From assembly GCF_900100395.1 (NCBI RefSeq), contig NZ_FNFB01000033.1, positions 1 to 64,000 of the forward strand: a stretch of 64,000 nucleotides of DNA, read 5' to 3'. The notes below the pieces were generated by a model. That model did not search any database, was not told the origin of the DNA, and saw only the letters and a list, made by a program, of their open reading frames with translations. This document shows positions 40,746-48,324 of this stretch, one piece after another. Every line of letters begins with the position of its first letter. The stretch's first letter is position 1. Both the position numbers and the translations under genes were made by a program. Source of the DNA: Nonomuraea maritima. Its GTDB lineage: Bacteria > Actinomycetota > Actinomycetes > Streptosporangiales > Streptosporangiaceae.

Positions 40746-41573
40746 ATGAGGCAGGAGCGGCGCCTGCTGGCGCTCGACCTGGGCACCGCCCGTACGCGGT
40801 CGCTGTCGGTGGGCGGGCACGCGATCGCCGACCGGCCCTCGGCCGTCGTACGGCGGTCGTCGCCGCCCGGCTCCCACGGGAGCGACCACGGGAGAGACCC
40901 CGGGAGAGACCACGGGAACCCGGGGAGAGACGTGGTGCGGCCCCTGCGGCACGGCATGGTGGCCGACCCGGGCGCCTGCCTGCGGCTGGTGCGCATGGCG
41001 GTGCAGAACACCTGCCACTACGACCCGCGTCCGCTGGAGCGGGTGCTGGCCGGGGTGCCGGTGGCGGCCTCGCCCAGTGACCGCCGGGCCGTCCGGGTCG
41101 CGGTCTCCGAGATCGCCGGGTGCGAGGTGCGGCTGGTGGAGGAGCCGCTGGCCGCCGCCGTCGGCGTCGGCCTCGACGTCGTCGACCCCCGTCCGTGCCT
41201 GCTGCTGGACGTCGGGGCCGGCATCGCGGAGGCCGTGGCGATCAAGGAGGGGGCCGTCTCCGACGCGGTCGCCCTCCAGCTCAGCACCACCACCAGCGCG
41301 GGGCTGGCCGCGTACGCGCTGGAGAACGTCGTCGAGATGACGGCGGGGCTGCTGCGCCGGGTGCCCGCAGCCGAGCGCCCGGCCGCGCGCGCCCGAGGCC
41401 TGGTGGTCACCGGCGGCGGCGCGCAGCAGGAGGTGCTGCTGCGGCGGCTGCGGGCCGTGCTGCGGCTGCCGGTCGGCGCGGCGCCGCAGCCGCAGCACGC
41501 CACCGTGCGCGGGCTGATGCGGCTGTGCCTGCAGCCGGCCCTGGCGGCCGGGCTCGCCGCGTCGGCCCGCTGA
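40746..41573 (+). CDS. MreB-like actin-fold protein with tetrapeptide insertion
   Basis: A 275-residue MreB/actin-fold ATPase, shorter than true MreB (about 340). Phosphate-1 loop LLALDLGTARTRSLSVGG, then HAIADRPSAVVRR, PLRHGMVADPGACLRLVRMAV, GVPVAASPSDRRAVRVA, VRLVEEPLAAAVGVGLDV, phosphate-2 LLLDVGAGIAEAVAIKEG and adenosine motif GLVVTGGGAQQEVLLRRL are in the correct order. Residues 44-62 replace part of the small subdomain by a repetitive stretch of His/Pro-Gly-x-Asp units. MreB family proteins form membrane filaments for cell-wall growth or sporulation; this one may be a divergent non-filamentous form. It precedes a DksA-type gene by 56 bases. Confidence 0.75.
   Translation: MRQERRLLALDLGTARTRSLSVGGHAIADRPSAVVRRSSPPGSHGSDHGRDPGRDHGNPGRDVVRPLRHGMVADPGACLRLVRMAVQNTCHYDPRPLERVLAGVPVAASPSDRRAVRVAVSEIAGCEVRLVEEPLAAAVGVGLDVVDPRPCLLLDVGAGIAEAVAIKEGAVSDAVALQLSTTTSAGLAAYALENVVEMTAGLLRRVPAAERPAARARGLVVTGGGAQQEVLLRRLRAVLRLPVGAAPQPQHATVRGLMRLCLQPALAAGLAASAR
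40875..40931 (+). repeat. 12-bp tandem repeat inside the MreB-like gene
   Basis: Three successive 12-base units, CACGGGAGCGAC, CACGGGAGAGAC and CCCGGGAGAGAC (40875-40910), are followed by a degenerate fourth and fifth unit to 40931. Each unit is four codons, so the protein gains a His/Pro-Gly-x-Asp repeat without frame loss. Copy number could vary between strains. Confidence 0.75.
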
Positions 41574-41629
41574 CGCGCGCCTCGCCCTCACAGACTTCCT
41601 GACCCATCACAGAAAGGACCCACCTGATC

Positions 41630-41956
41630 ATGGCATCGCATCTCAGCAGCGTGCAGCTCCAGTCGCTCCGGCAGGACCTGGAGACGCAGCTGGAGCAGCA
41701 CCGCCGGCACCTGCACGGGCTGCGCGAGCAGGAGCAGGACAGCAACGGCGGCGACGGCACCTGGCAGGAGCTGGTCGTCTCGATCACCACGGCGGAACGC
41801 GCCGTGGCCGAGCTGTCCCAGGCCATCGACAGGCTGGCGGACGGCACGTACGGCCGCTGCTCCCACTGCCAGTCGCCCATCCCGTTCGAGCGGCTGAAGG
41901 TCCGGCCGCTGGCCCATACGTGCATCCAGTGTCAGCGGCGGAAGGAAGCCGCCTGA
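41630..41956 (+). CDS. TraR/DksA family zinc-finger protein
   Basis: A 108-residue DksA/TraR-type protein. The N-terminal part is a coiled coil (SLRQDLETQLEQHRRHLHGLREQEQ) followed by AERAVAELSQAIDRLADGTYGRCSHCQSPIPFERL and HTCIQCQRRKE, which gives a complete four-Cys zinc finger (C-x2-C and C-x2-C). The GTYGxCxxC pattern is typical. DksA-like proteins bind RNA polymerase in the secondary channel; this short actinobacterial type is less characterised. RBS GAAAGGA precedes the ATG. A strong terminator follows. Confidence 0.88.
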   Translation: MASHLSSVQLQSLRQDLETQLEQHRRHLHGLREQEQDSNGGDGTWQELVVSITTAERAVAELSQAIDRLADGTYGRCSHCQSPIPFERLKVRPLAHTCIQCQRRKEAA

Positions 41957-41962
41957 CACTAA

Positions 41963-41994
41963 CGAAAGGGGGCGGATCGCTCCGCCCCCTTTCG
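41963..41994 (+). terminator. strong hairpin after DksA-like gene
   Basis: CGAAAGGGGGCGGA (41963-41976) and TCCGCCCCCTTTCG (41981-41994) form a perfect 14-bp stem closed by a TCGC tetraloop. It ends about 15 bases before the PucR start, so it separates the MreB-like/DksA unit from pucR. Confidence 0.85.
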
Positions 41995-42008
41995 CACCTG
42001 GAGATGAA

Positions 42009-43553
42009 ATGATCACTTTGGACCGCCTGCTGAACGTCCTCGGCGGGTACGGCGTGCGGCTGTGCGGCCGTCCCGAGGCGCGCTCGGCGCGCCTGCGCAG
42101 CGTGGCGATGCCCGACGCCAGCGACCACCACGTCGCGGGCGACGTGCTCCTCGCCGTCGGCACCTGCTCGATCGACGAGGCGGTACGGTGGGCGGCCGCC
42201 GCGCGGGCAACGGCGGTCCTCGTCCGCCCGACCAGGGTCGGCGCCGACGTCGAGAGGGAGGCCGCCGCGATCGCCGACCGGTCAGGGGTGGCCGTGCTGC
42301 TGGCCGACCCGGTCGTGTCCTGGAGCCAACTGGCCGGTGTGGTGTACGGGCTGGTCCTGGAGAGCCGCGAGACCGCCTCAGGACGCGGCCCCACCGACCT
42401 GTTCTCCCTGGCCGACAACCTGGCCGACACCATCGGCGGCGCGGTCACCATCGAGGACCGCCACTCGCAGGTGCTCGCCTACTCCCGCTCCCAGCAGGCC
42501 GGAGACCCGGCCCGCTTGGAGACGATCCTCGGACGGCGGGTGCCCGAACGGGTGCGCGAGCTGTTCCAGCGGCAGGGCGTGTTCGCCCGCCTGGCGGCGA
42601 CCGACGAGCCGCTGTTCGTCCCCGCCGACGCCGACCACGGCCTGACCGGGCGGATGGCGGTCGCGGTACGGGCCGGCCGCGAGCTGCTCGGCACGGTGTG
42701 GGTCAGCTGCGACAGCCCGCTGACCGGCGTCCACCGTTCCGCCCTGGCCGACGGCGCGCGTACCGTCGCGCTGCACCTGCTGCGCTCCCGAGCCAGTGCC
42801 GACTTCGAGCGGCAGGTCGAGTCCGACCTGGTCACCCGGCTGCTGGAGGGTGACGCCGACGCCGAGACGGTGCTCAGCCGGCTGGGCCTCGGCCCACGCG
42901 AGACCCGGGTGATCGCGGTCCGCGCGCACACTCCCGACGACAGCCACGCCGCGCTGCTGCTGGCCTTCGAGCAGGCCACGTCCGGTTTCGGCTGGTCGCG
43001 CCCCGGGCGCAGCGCGCTGCTCGGCGACACCCTCTACACCGTCCTGCCGGCCGAGGGGGCCGAGACGGCCAGGCAGTGGATCGCGGCCCTGCGTACCGAG
43101 CTGCCCGCCAGGGTGCGGGTCACGGCTGGGGTCAGCGCGCCCGCCGAGGCCGCCGACCTGCCCGCCGCCCGCCAGGAGGCCGACGAGTGCCTCGCGCTGC
43201 ACGAGAGCGCCGAACCCGGCGCCGTCCCGCCCGCCTACGACGAGTCATGGGACGACATCCTGCTGCGGCGGCTGCGCACCGCCGCGCGCAGCGGGCGCAC
43301 CCCGGCCCGCGGCCCGGTCGGCACGCTGCTGCGGCACGACCAGCGGCACGGCACCAGCTTCGTCGTCACGTTGCGGGCCTGGCTGGAGAGCCAGGGCGAC
43401 CTCACCGTGGCCGCCGAGCGGCTCGAGGTGCACCCCAACACCGTGCGCAACCGCCTGCGCAAGATGGGCGAGCTCGTGCCGCTCGACCTGTTCGACCCGC
43501 GCCGCCGCCTGGCCATGACCATCGTGCTCGCCGCGCTGGAGGACCTCGCGTGA
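42009..43553 (+). CDS. PucR/CdaR family transcriptional regulator
   Basis: A 514-residue PucR-type regulator. The N-terminal 120 residues match the PucR domain (DRLLNVLGGYGVRLC, DVLLAVGTCSIDEAVRWAAAARATAVLV), the middle is a GAF-like/GGDEF-like region (LADTIGGAVTIEDRHSQVLAYS), and the C-terminus is the PucR HTH (LRAWLESQGDLTVAAERLEVHPNTVRNRLRKMGEL in outline). Such proteins sense metabolites and control catabolic genes. The adjacent D-amino-acid dehydrogenase gene, 110 bases downstream with paired repeats upstream, is the likely target. RBS GGAG before the ATG. Confidence 0.9.
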   Translation: MITLDRLLNVLGGYGVRLCGRPEARSARLRSVAMPDASDHHVAGDVLLAVGTCSIDEAVRWAAAARATAVLVRPTRVGADVEREAAAIADRSGVAVLLADPVVSWSQLAGVVYGLVLESRETASGRGPTDLFSLADNLADTIGGAVTIEDRHSQVLAYSRSQQAGDPARLETILGRRVPERVRELFQRQGVFARLAATDEPLFVPADADHGLTGRMAVAVRAGRELLGTVWVSCDSPLTGVHRSALADGARTVALHLLRSRASADFERQVESDLVTRLLEGDADAETVLSRLGLGPRETRVIAVRAHTPDDSHAALLLAFEQATSGFGWSRPGRSALLGDTLYTVLPAEGAETARQWIAALRTELPARVRVTAGVSAPAEAADLPAARQEADECLALHESAEPGAVPPAYDESWDDILLRRLRTAARSGRTPARGPVGTLLRHDQRHGTSFVVTLRAWLESQGDLTVAAERLEVHPNTVRNRLRKMGELVPLDLFDPRRRLAMTIVLAALEDLA

Positions 43554-43554
43554 C

Positions 43555-43610
43555 GCCGTTGTGCTGAATCCACAATGACGGCTTTGTGATTGTCGTCCGC
43601 TCACAACGGC
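43555..43610. promoter_or_regulatory. nested inverted repeats upstream of dadA-like gene
   Basis: GCCGTTGTG (43555-43563) and CACAACGGC (43602-43610) are a perfect 9-bp inverted repeat 38 bases apart. Between them a second CACAA (43571-43575) and TTGTG (43584-43588) complete two TTGTG/CACAA pairs. Four half sites before the oxidoreductase gene suggest a cooperative operator, plausibly for the PucR protein encoded just upstream. Confidence 0.5.
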
Positions 43611-43663
43611 GTGGACCGCCGCCCAGGTCATGCTGAGGCGTCCGTACGTGTTGGAGGGGTGGA

Positions 43664-44908
43664 ATGGGTGGCAACTGGCCGCGGTCGGTGATCGTGGTGG
43701 GCGCGGGCGTCGTCGGCCTGTCGACCGCGTGGTTCCTGCAGGAACGCGGCGTCCAGGTGGAAGTGGTCGACCGCGGCGGCGTCGCCGCCGGCGCGTCGTG
43801 GGGCAACGCCGGCTGGGTCGCACCCGGCCTGGCCATCCCGCTCAACGAGCCCTCCGTCGTGCGGTACGGCCTGCGCTCGCTGGTCAACCCGGCGGCTCCG
43901 CTGCACGTGCCCGCGACCCTCGACCCGGGATTGTGGTCGTTCCTGACGCGCTTCGCCGCCAACAGCAGCTGGCGGTCGTGGACCCGCGCTGCGCGCGCCG
44001 GCGTGCCGCTCAACGACGAGAGCATCGAGGCGTACGACGTGCTCGCCGCCAATGGCGTCTCGGCGCCCGTCATCCCGGCGCCGATCACCGCGGCGTTCCG
44101 CACGCCGCGTCAGGCCGAGAGCCTGCTGCACGAGCTGCGCCGGCTGGAGGCGGTCGGGCAGCACGTGGAGCACGCCGTGCTCGACGCCGCCGCCCTGGCC
44201 GAGCAGGTGCCGCTCGCCGGACAGGCGCTGACCGCGGGCGTGCGGATCGACGGCCAGCGGTACATCGACCCTGGCGCGTTCGTGAACGCCCTGGGCAAGG
44301 CCGTCATGCAGCGCGGCGCGAGCCTTTCCGCCCTTGAGGTGGACGACATCCGCGCCGACGCCGACAAGGTGGTCGTCAGCTCGTCGAAGGGCACCACCCT
44401 GTCGGCCGACGCGGTCGTGGTGGCCACCGGCGCCTGGCTGCCCCGCCTCGCCCGGCGGTTCGGGGTGCGCGTCCCGGTACGGGCCGGTCGCGGCTACTCC
44501 TTCACCGTGCCGGTCGACCATCCGATCCCCGGACCGATCTACCTGCCGGGGGAGCGGGTGGCGTGCACGCCGTACCGTGGCGGGCTTCGGGTGGCGGGCA
44601 CGATGGAGTTCCGCGGTCCGGACGCGCCGCAGGTGGCCGCCCGGGTGGAGGCCATCATCGCCTCGGCCCGTCCGCTGCTGCGCGGGGTGCACTGGGAGGA
44701 ACGCACCGACGTCTGGGTGGGGCCGCGCCCGGTCACCCCCGACGGACGGCCGCTCATCGGCGCGACGAAGGCCCCCAACGTCTACGTGGCGGGCGGGCAC
44801 GGCATGTGGGGCATCGCCCAGGGCCCGATCACCGGACGGCTGCTGGCCGAGCAGATCACCACGGGTAAGCAGCCCGAGGCGTTCGCCGACCTCGACCCGC
44901 TGCGCTGA
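43664..44908 (+). CDS. FAD-dependent D-amino-acid dehydrogenase-like oxidoreductase
   Basis: A 414-residue DadA/DAO-family flavoprotein. The FAD motif SVIVVGAGVVGLSTAWFLQERG is followed by GASWGNAGWVAPG, typical of DadA-like enzymes. The middle has IDGQRYIDPGAFVNALGKAV, VVVATGAWLPRLARRFGVRVPV and GRGYSFTVP; the end has RPVTPDGRPLIGATKAPNVYVAGGHGMWGIAQGPITGRLLAE in outline. It should oxidise D-amino or related imino acids in catabolism. RBS GGAGGGG before ATG. Probably regulated by the preceding PucR. The stop region overlaps the end of the convergent ctaG-like gene by 53 bases. Confidence 0.85.
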   Translation: MGGNWPRSVIVVGAGVVGLSTAWFLQERGVQVEVVDRGGVAAGASWGNAGWVAPGLAIPLNEPSVVRYGLRSLVNPAAPLHVPATLDPGLWSFLTRFAANSSWRSWTRAARAGVPLNDESIEAYDVLAANGVSAPVIPAPITAAFRTPRQAESLLHELRRLEAVGQHVEHAVLDAAALAEQVPLAGQALTAGVRIDGQRYIDPGAFVNALGKAVMQRGASLSALEVDDIRADADKVVVSSSKGTTLSADAVVVATGAWLPRLARRFGVRVPVRAGRGYSFTVPVDHPIPGPIYLPGERVACTPYRGGLRVAGTMEFRGPDAPQVAARVEAIIASARPLLRGVHWEERTDVWVGPRPVTPDGRPLIGATKAPNVYVAGGHGMWGIAQGPITGRLLAEQITTGKQPEAFADLDPLR

Positions 44909-45647
44909 CCCGCGCACCCCGCCAACCGGACACGAGCGCCAGGGCGAGCAGCAGCTCCGCGACGTCGCCGCCGTAGTACATGAGCTCGGCCCCGCCGCGC
45001 AGCTGCGCGACGGGTGCCGGCACGTCCACGCCGATCCCGGCGTACATGAGCTGTGACAGGACGCTGTGCACGGCGATCGCCACGCCCAGCGTCACCAGCC
45101 GCGCCGGCACCGAAGGGCGGCGGGGCGCCGGGTCGGGGCCGGCGATCACCCAGGCGAACAGGTATCCGGAGAGCAGGAAGTGCACGTGGACGGCGGCGTG
45201 CAGCCGTCCGTCCGTCAGGGTGAGCCGGTAGAGCGGGGTGCAGTACAGCACCACCATGCCGCCCACGCTGAGCACCAGCGCCGTCACCGGGTGGGCGAGG
45301 ACGCGGGCGGCGCGGCAGCGCAGCAACGCGCTGAGACGGCGCGCGCCCGCCGCGGGCAGCGAGCGCAGCAGCAAGGTCATCGGCGCGCCGAGCACCAGGA
45401 ACAGCGGCGCGAGCATCCCGATGAGCAGGTGCTGCAGCATGTGGCCACGGAAGTCGGTCGCGGCCGGTTCCGCGACCGGCCCTGTCAGCGCGGCCGCCAG
45501 GAGCGCGATCCCTGCGGTGAACGCCGCCGCACGCCACCGGCTCCACCGCTTCGCCCGCGCCGCGAGCACCAGGTAGGCGGCGCCCACGAGCAGCACGGCC
45601 ACGAGCGCGTACGGGTCCGCGTGCGCGTGGTGGCCGCTCATGCTCAT
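44856..45647 (-). CDS. CtaG-type cytochrome c oxidase assembly protein
   Basis: A 263-residue membrane protein of the CtaG (caa3-type) family, with seven helices: ALVAVLLVGAAYLVLAARA, AAFTAGIALLAAALTGPV, MLQHLLIGMLAPLFLVLGAP, VTALVLSVGGMVVLYCTPLY, HVHFLLSGYLFAWVIAGPDP, VTLGVAIAVHSVLSQLMYA and GGDVAELLLALALVSGWRG. HMLQHLL, HVHFLLSGYLF and YYGGDVAELLLA are the conserved blocks, with His residues suited to metal binding. It probably supports copper delivery to a terminal oxidase. ATG 45647 overlaps the DUF2243 stop (ATGA). Confidence 0.87.
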   Translation of the reverse strand: MSMSGHHAHADPYALVAVLLVGAAYLVLAARAKRWSRWRAAAFTAGIALLAAALTGPVAEPAATDFRGHMLQHLLIGMLAPLFLVLGAPMTLLLRSLPAAGARRLSALLRCRAARVLAHPVTALVLSVGGMVVLYCTPLYRLTLTDGRLHAAVHVHFLLSGYLFAWVIAGPDPAPRRPSVPARLVTLGVAIAVHSVLSQLMYAGIGVDVPAPVAQLRGGAELMYYGGDVAELLLALALVSGWRGARVSAAGRGRRTPRAAYPW

Positions 45648-46150
45648 GCCGCCTGCTCGCCGTCGTGGCACAGGTCGAGCGCCCGGCCGGTGCGCTGCAG
45701 CGCCCATCCGGCGAGGACGAGCAGCGCGCCGAGGAGCAGGAAGCCCAGGTCCCACCACAGCTCCTGCGGGCCGGTGCGGACGTGGTGGATGCCCAGCAGG
45801 TGGTGGTCGATCACGCCCTCCACCAGGTTGAACAGCCCCCATCCGATCAGCACCCAGCCCCACAGCGCCCGCGAGCGCCACACGCGCCCGCGGGAGCTCA
45901 GGACCCGGGAGTAGAGCAGGCCGAGCCCGATCAGCACCGCCAGCCAGGTGACGGTGTGGAACAGTCCGTCCCCCAACGTGTTCATCCGCAGGCCCGGCAC
46001 GGTGTCGTCCGGGTAGGCGGCGGTGCTGCTGAGCATGTGGTGCCACTGCAGGATCTGATGCAGCAGGATGCCGTCCACGAACCCGCCGAGCCCGACGCCG
46101 AGGATCGCGCCGGGCAGCCGGATGCGGCGGCGGACGTCCACAGCGGGCAT
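45644..46150 (-). CDS. DUF2243 membrane protein
   Basis: A 168-residue DUF2243 protein with four helices (LPGAILGVGLGGFVDGILLH, FHTVTWLAVLIGLGLLYS, LWGWVLIGWGLFNLVEGVIDHHLLGIHHV, LGFLLLGALLVLAGWALQ). The motif GGFVDGILLHQILQWHHMLS and the EGVIDHHLLGIHHVR block carry many His residues, suggesting metal or haem binding. DUF2243 genes often adjoin CtaG genes, as here, and the two are translationally coupled. Function unknown; role in oxidase assembly is inferred. Confidence 0.87.
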   Translation of the reverse strand: MPAVDVRRRIRLPGAILGVGLGGFVDGILLHQILQWHHMLSSTAAYPDDTVPGLRMNTLGDGLFHTVTWLAVLIGLGLLYSRVLSSRGRVWRSRALWGWVLIGWGLFNLVEGVIDHHLLGIHHVRTGPQELWWDLGFLLLGALLVLAGWALQRTGRALDLCHDGEQAA

Positions 46151-46161
46151 GGCTCGCGCCG

Positions 46162-46746
46162 TCAGGTCTTCTTGCCCATCGTCTGGCGGATGACGTCGCG
46201 GATGCGGTCCATCATCGCGACCGGCGTGCCGACGAGGATGTTCTTGGTGGCGGACTCGGTGCCGGGGTGCGGGTGGGTGGGGGCCATCGCCTCGGCCGCC
46301 TTGACGCCGACGGCCATGGCGCGCCGCTCGGCCTTCGTGGTGTGGCCGCGGAGCTGGATGAACTCGTAGCGTTCCTCGGCGCGGGCGTGCGCCTCCACGG
46401 CGGCCCGCAGCGTCGCGAGGTTCTCCAGGAAGTCGGGGGCGTCCGCGCCGGCCTCGTCCATCCGGCTGAGCAGCTCCTTGGCCTCCCTCTCCTCGGCGAG
46501 ACGGTCGTCGACGACGCCGTCGCCACCGTCGATCTTGCCGCGGGCGTACGGGTGGACGATCTCCTCCTCGGCCGTCTCGTGGACGGCGAGCAGGCGTACC
46601 AGGCGGGTGAACGCCTCGCCGCGCTGCTTCTTCGGTGCCTGCTCGACCTCGTCGAACATGTCCCGGATCATGCCGTGCTGGGCTTGGAGCAGGTCGATGA
46701 CGTCGGTCTCGCCCATCGTCTCGGGCGCCGTCTTCTGAGCGGTCAT
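46162..46746 (-). CDS. hemerythrin HHE domain protein
   Basis: A 194-residue hemerythrin-like protein. Diiron ligands are visible as DLLQAQHGMIRDMFDEVE, LLAVHETAEEEIVHPYARG and VEAHARAEERYEFIQLRGH. The last 60 residues are a basic tail without known domain (THPHPGTESATKNILVGTPVAMM). It may sense or bind oxygen or nitric oxide in the cytoplasm. ATG 46746 has GGAGAGG upstream; an in-frame start further out is not family-like. It lies just before DUF2243/CtaG on the same strand, which fits a respiration or oxygen theme. Confidence 0.85.
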   Translation of the reverse strand: MTAQKTAPETMGETDVIDLLQAQHGMIRDMFDEVEQAPKKQRGEAFTRLVRLLAVHETAEEEIVHPYARGKIDGGDGVVDDRLAEEREAKELLSRMDEAGADAPDFLENLATLRAAVEAHARAEERYEFIQLRGHTTKAERRAMAVGVKAAEAMAPTHPHPGTESATKNILVGTPVAMMDRIRDVIRQTMGKKT

Positions 46747-46936
46747 GTGCGGTCCCTCTCCTTCGGGTACGGGGCGGGGCCTACCCCTGGGGAAGGGCGA
46801 CACGCTCCGGTACGAGAAGACCAGCCGGGATCCTTACCGACTCTGGAGGCGTGGGCGGGGGCGAGCAGAGGTTGTGCCGGGAAGTCTCGGTTAGTCGGGC
46901 ACACCTGCACATTCCACCGCAAAGGAGCGGAAGCGC

Positions 46937-48139
46937 ATGACCTTCAATCCACTACGCGAACGAGGCATCCCGCTGGACAAGCAGCTGCGCAACTGGCGCG
47001 AGCTGAACGTCACGCCGATCGACCCCGACCATTGCGACCCGTACACCCGCTGCCGCATCATCACGATGAACGGCATCGAGACCGAGGCCGTCTTCTTCAG
47101 CCACCACATGGCCCGCCACTGCCCCGACATCGAGCTGAAGCAGCAGCTCGCCCGCGTCCGTTACATCGAGGCGCAGCAGCAGAAGGCGGTCAACTGGCTG
47201 CTGCCCGGTTTGTCGTCGGTGCTGGAGACGACGCTCGCCTACGAGCAGGTCGCGGTCGACCTGACCGCGTGGGTCGCGCGGATGGAGCCGGACCCGTACC
47301 TGTGCCAGGCCTACCAGTTCGGTGTGCTGGAGGACTTCGACCACCTCTACCGGTACGCCAACCTGTACGAGATGATCGAGCACCGCAAGGCGGAGAAGAT
47401 CGTCGACCAGCTCACCGAGGTGATGCCCGGCCGGCCGACGTACCTGCACCACCGCAACCCGATCGACAACGTGCGCGAACCGTACGACCGCAACAGCACC
47501 GCGCCCATCAGCAAGCTGCACGCGCTGACCATCATGTCGGCCGAGCAGCAGACGATGAACTTCTACATGAACGTCGGCCCCATGTACATGGAGCCCATCG
47601 CCCGCCAGCTCTACCAGGAGATCGGACTGATCGAGGAGGAGCACGTCACCCACTACGAGTCGCTCGTCGACCCCGGCGAGAGCTGGTGGGAGATGCTGCT
47701 CAACCACGAGTACAACGAGTGCTACCTGTACCACTCGTTCATGGAGACCGAGCCCGACCCCAAGGTGAAGAGCATCTGGGAGCTGCACCTCAACATGGAG
47801 CTGGAGCACCTGCGCCTGGCGGCCGAGCTGTTCAAGCGGCACGACGGCCGCGACCCCGAGCAGGTGTGCGCGCCTGAGCTGCCCGCCCCCGTCACGTTCG
47901 AGCCGAACAAGGCGTACGTACGCGAGCTGATCGCGACCCAGATCGACTACACGACGCTGGGCACCGGCTACGTGCAGGAGGCGCACGAGCGGTTCGAGAA
48001 GATGCAGGAAGCCATCATGGGCGGTGAGAAGGCGCCCTCCGAGCGGGTCATCGACGACAACCGCGAGAAGTCCGGCCGCGAGTACCGGCTGCAGACCGAG
48101 GGCGAGCACCCCATTCACAGCCTCGCCTACAACCGCTGA
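46937..48139 (+). CDS. large ferritin-like (diiron) protein of unknown function
   Basis: A 400-residue soluble protein, mostly helical and rich in Glu, His, Tyr and Met. It shows several E-x-x-H type elements that could hold a diiron centre: GLIEEEHVTHYESLV, LHLNMELEHLRLAAELF, and an earlier FGVLEDFDHLYRYANLYEMIEHRKAEK. Other notable blocks are IDPDHCDPYTRCRIITMNGIE and FMETEPDPKVKSIWELH. No export signal. RBS AAAGGAG is strong and a very good terminator follows, so it forms a single-gene unit. I recognise it only as ferritin/rubrerythrin-like by pattern; possible roles are oxidative defence or an oxidase. It is divergent from the hemerythrin gene. Confidence 0.75.
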   Translation: MTFNPLRERGIPLDKQLRNWRELNVTPIDPDHCDPYTRCRIITMNGIETEAVFFSHHMARHCPDIELKQQLARVRYIEAQQQKAVNWLLPGLSSVLETTLAYEQVAVDLTAWVARMEPDPYLCQAYQFGVLEDFDHLYRYANLYEMIEHRKAEKIVDQLTEVMPGRPTYLHHRNPIDNVREPYDRNSTAPISKLHALTIMSAEQQTMNFYMNVGPMYMEPIARQLYQEIGLIEEEHVTHYESLVDPGESWWEMLLNHEYNECYLYHSFMETEPDPKVKSIWELHLNMELEHLRLAAELFKRHDGRDPEQVCAPELPAPVTFEPNKAYVRELIATQIDYTTLGTGYVQEAHERFEKMQEAIMGGEKAPSERVIDDNREKSGREYRLQTEGEHPIHSLAYNR

Positions 48140-48146
48140 CCACCTG

Positions 48147-48170
48147 ACCGGCTCCCCGCGGGGAGCCGGT
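48147..48170 (+). terminator. palindromic terminator after ferritin-like gene
   Basis: A 24-base perfect palindrome, with arms ACCGGCTCCCCG and CGGGGAGCCGGT, begins eight bases after the stop and is followed by TTTCGCCCCCTTTTG. It is a strong rho-independent-like terminator by actinobacterial standards. Confidence 0.85.
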
Positions 48171-48324
48171 TTCGCCCCCTTTTGTCCGCTTCAAAGGTTC
48201 CATCCCGTCCGAAAATGGGCACCAAGCCCCATGACGCACCGGGGCGGGCCGAACGCGCCTCCAGGGCTCGGGACCTCGCGGAACGACGGCGCTCATCGGG
48301 GCCGCCGCCGAGCGACCTGACGTC

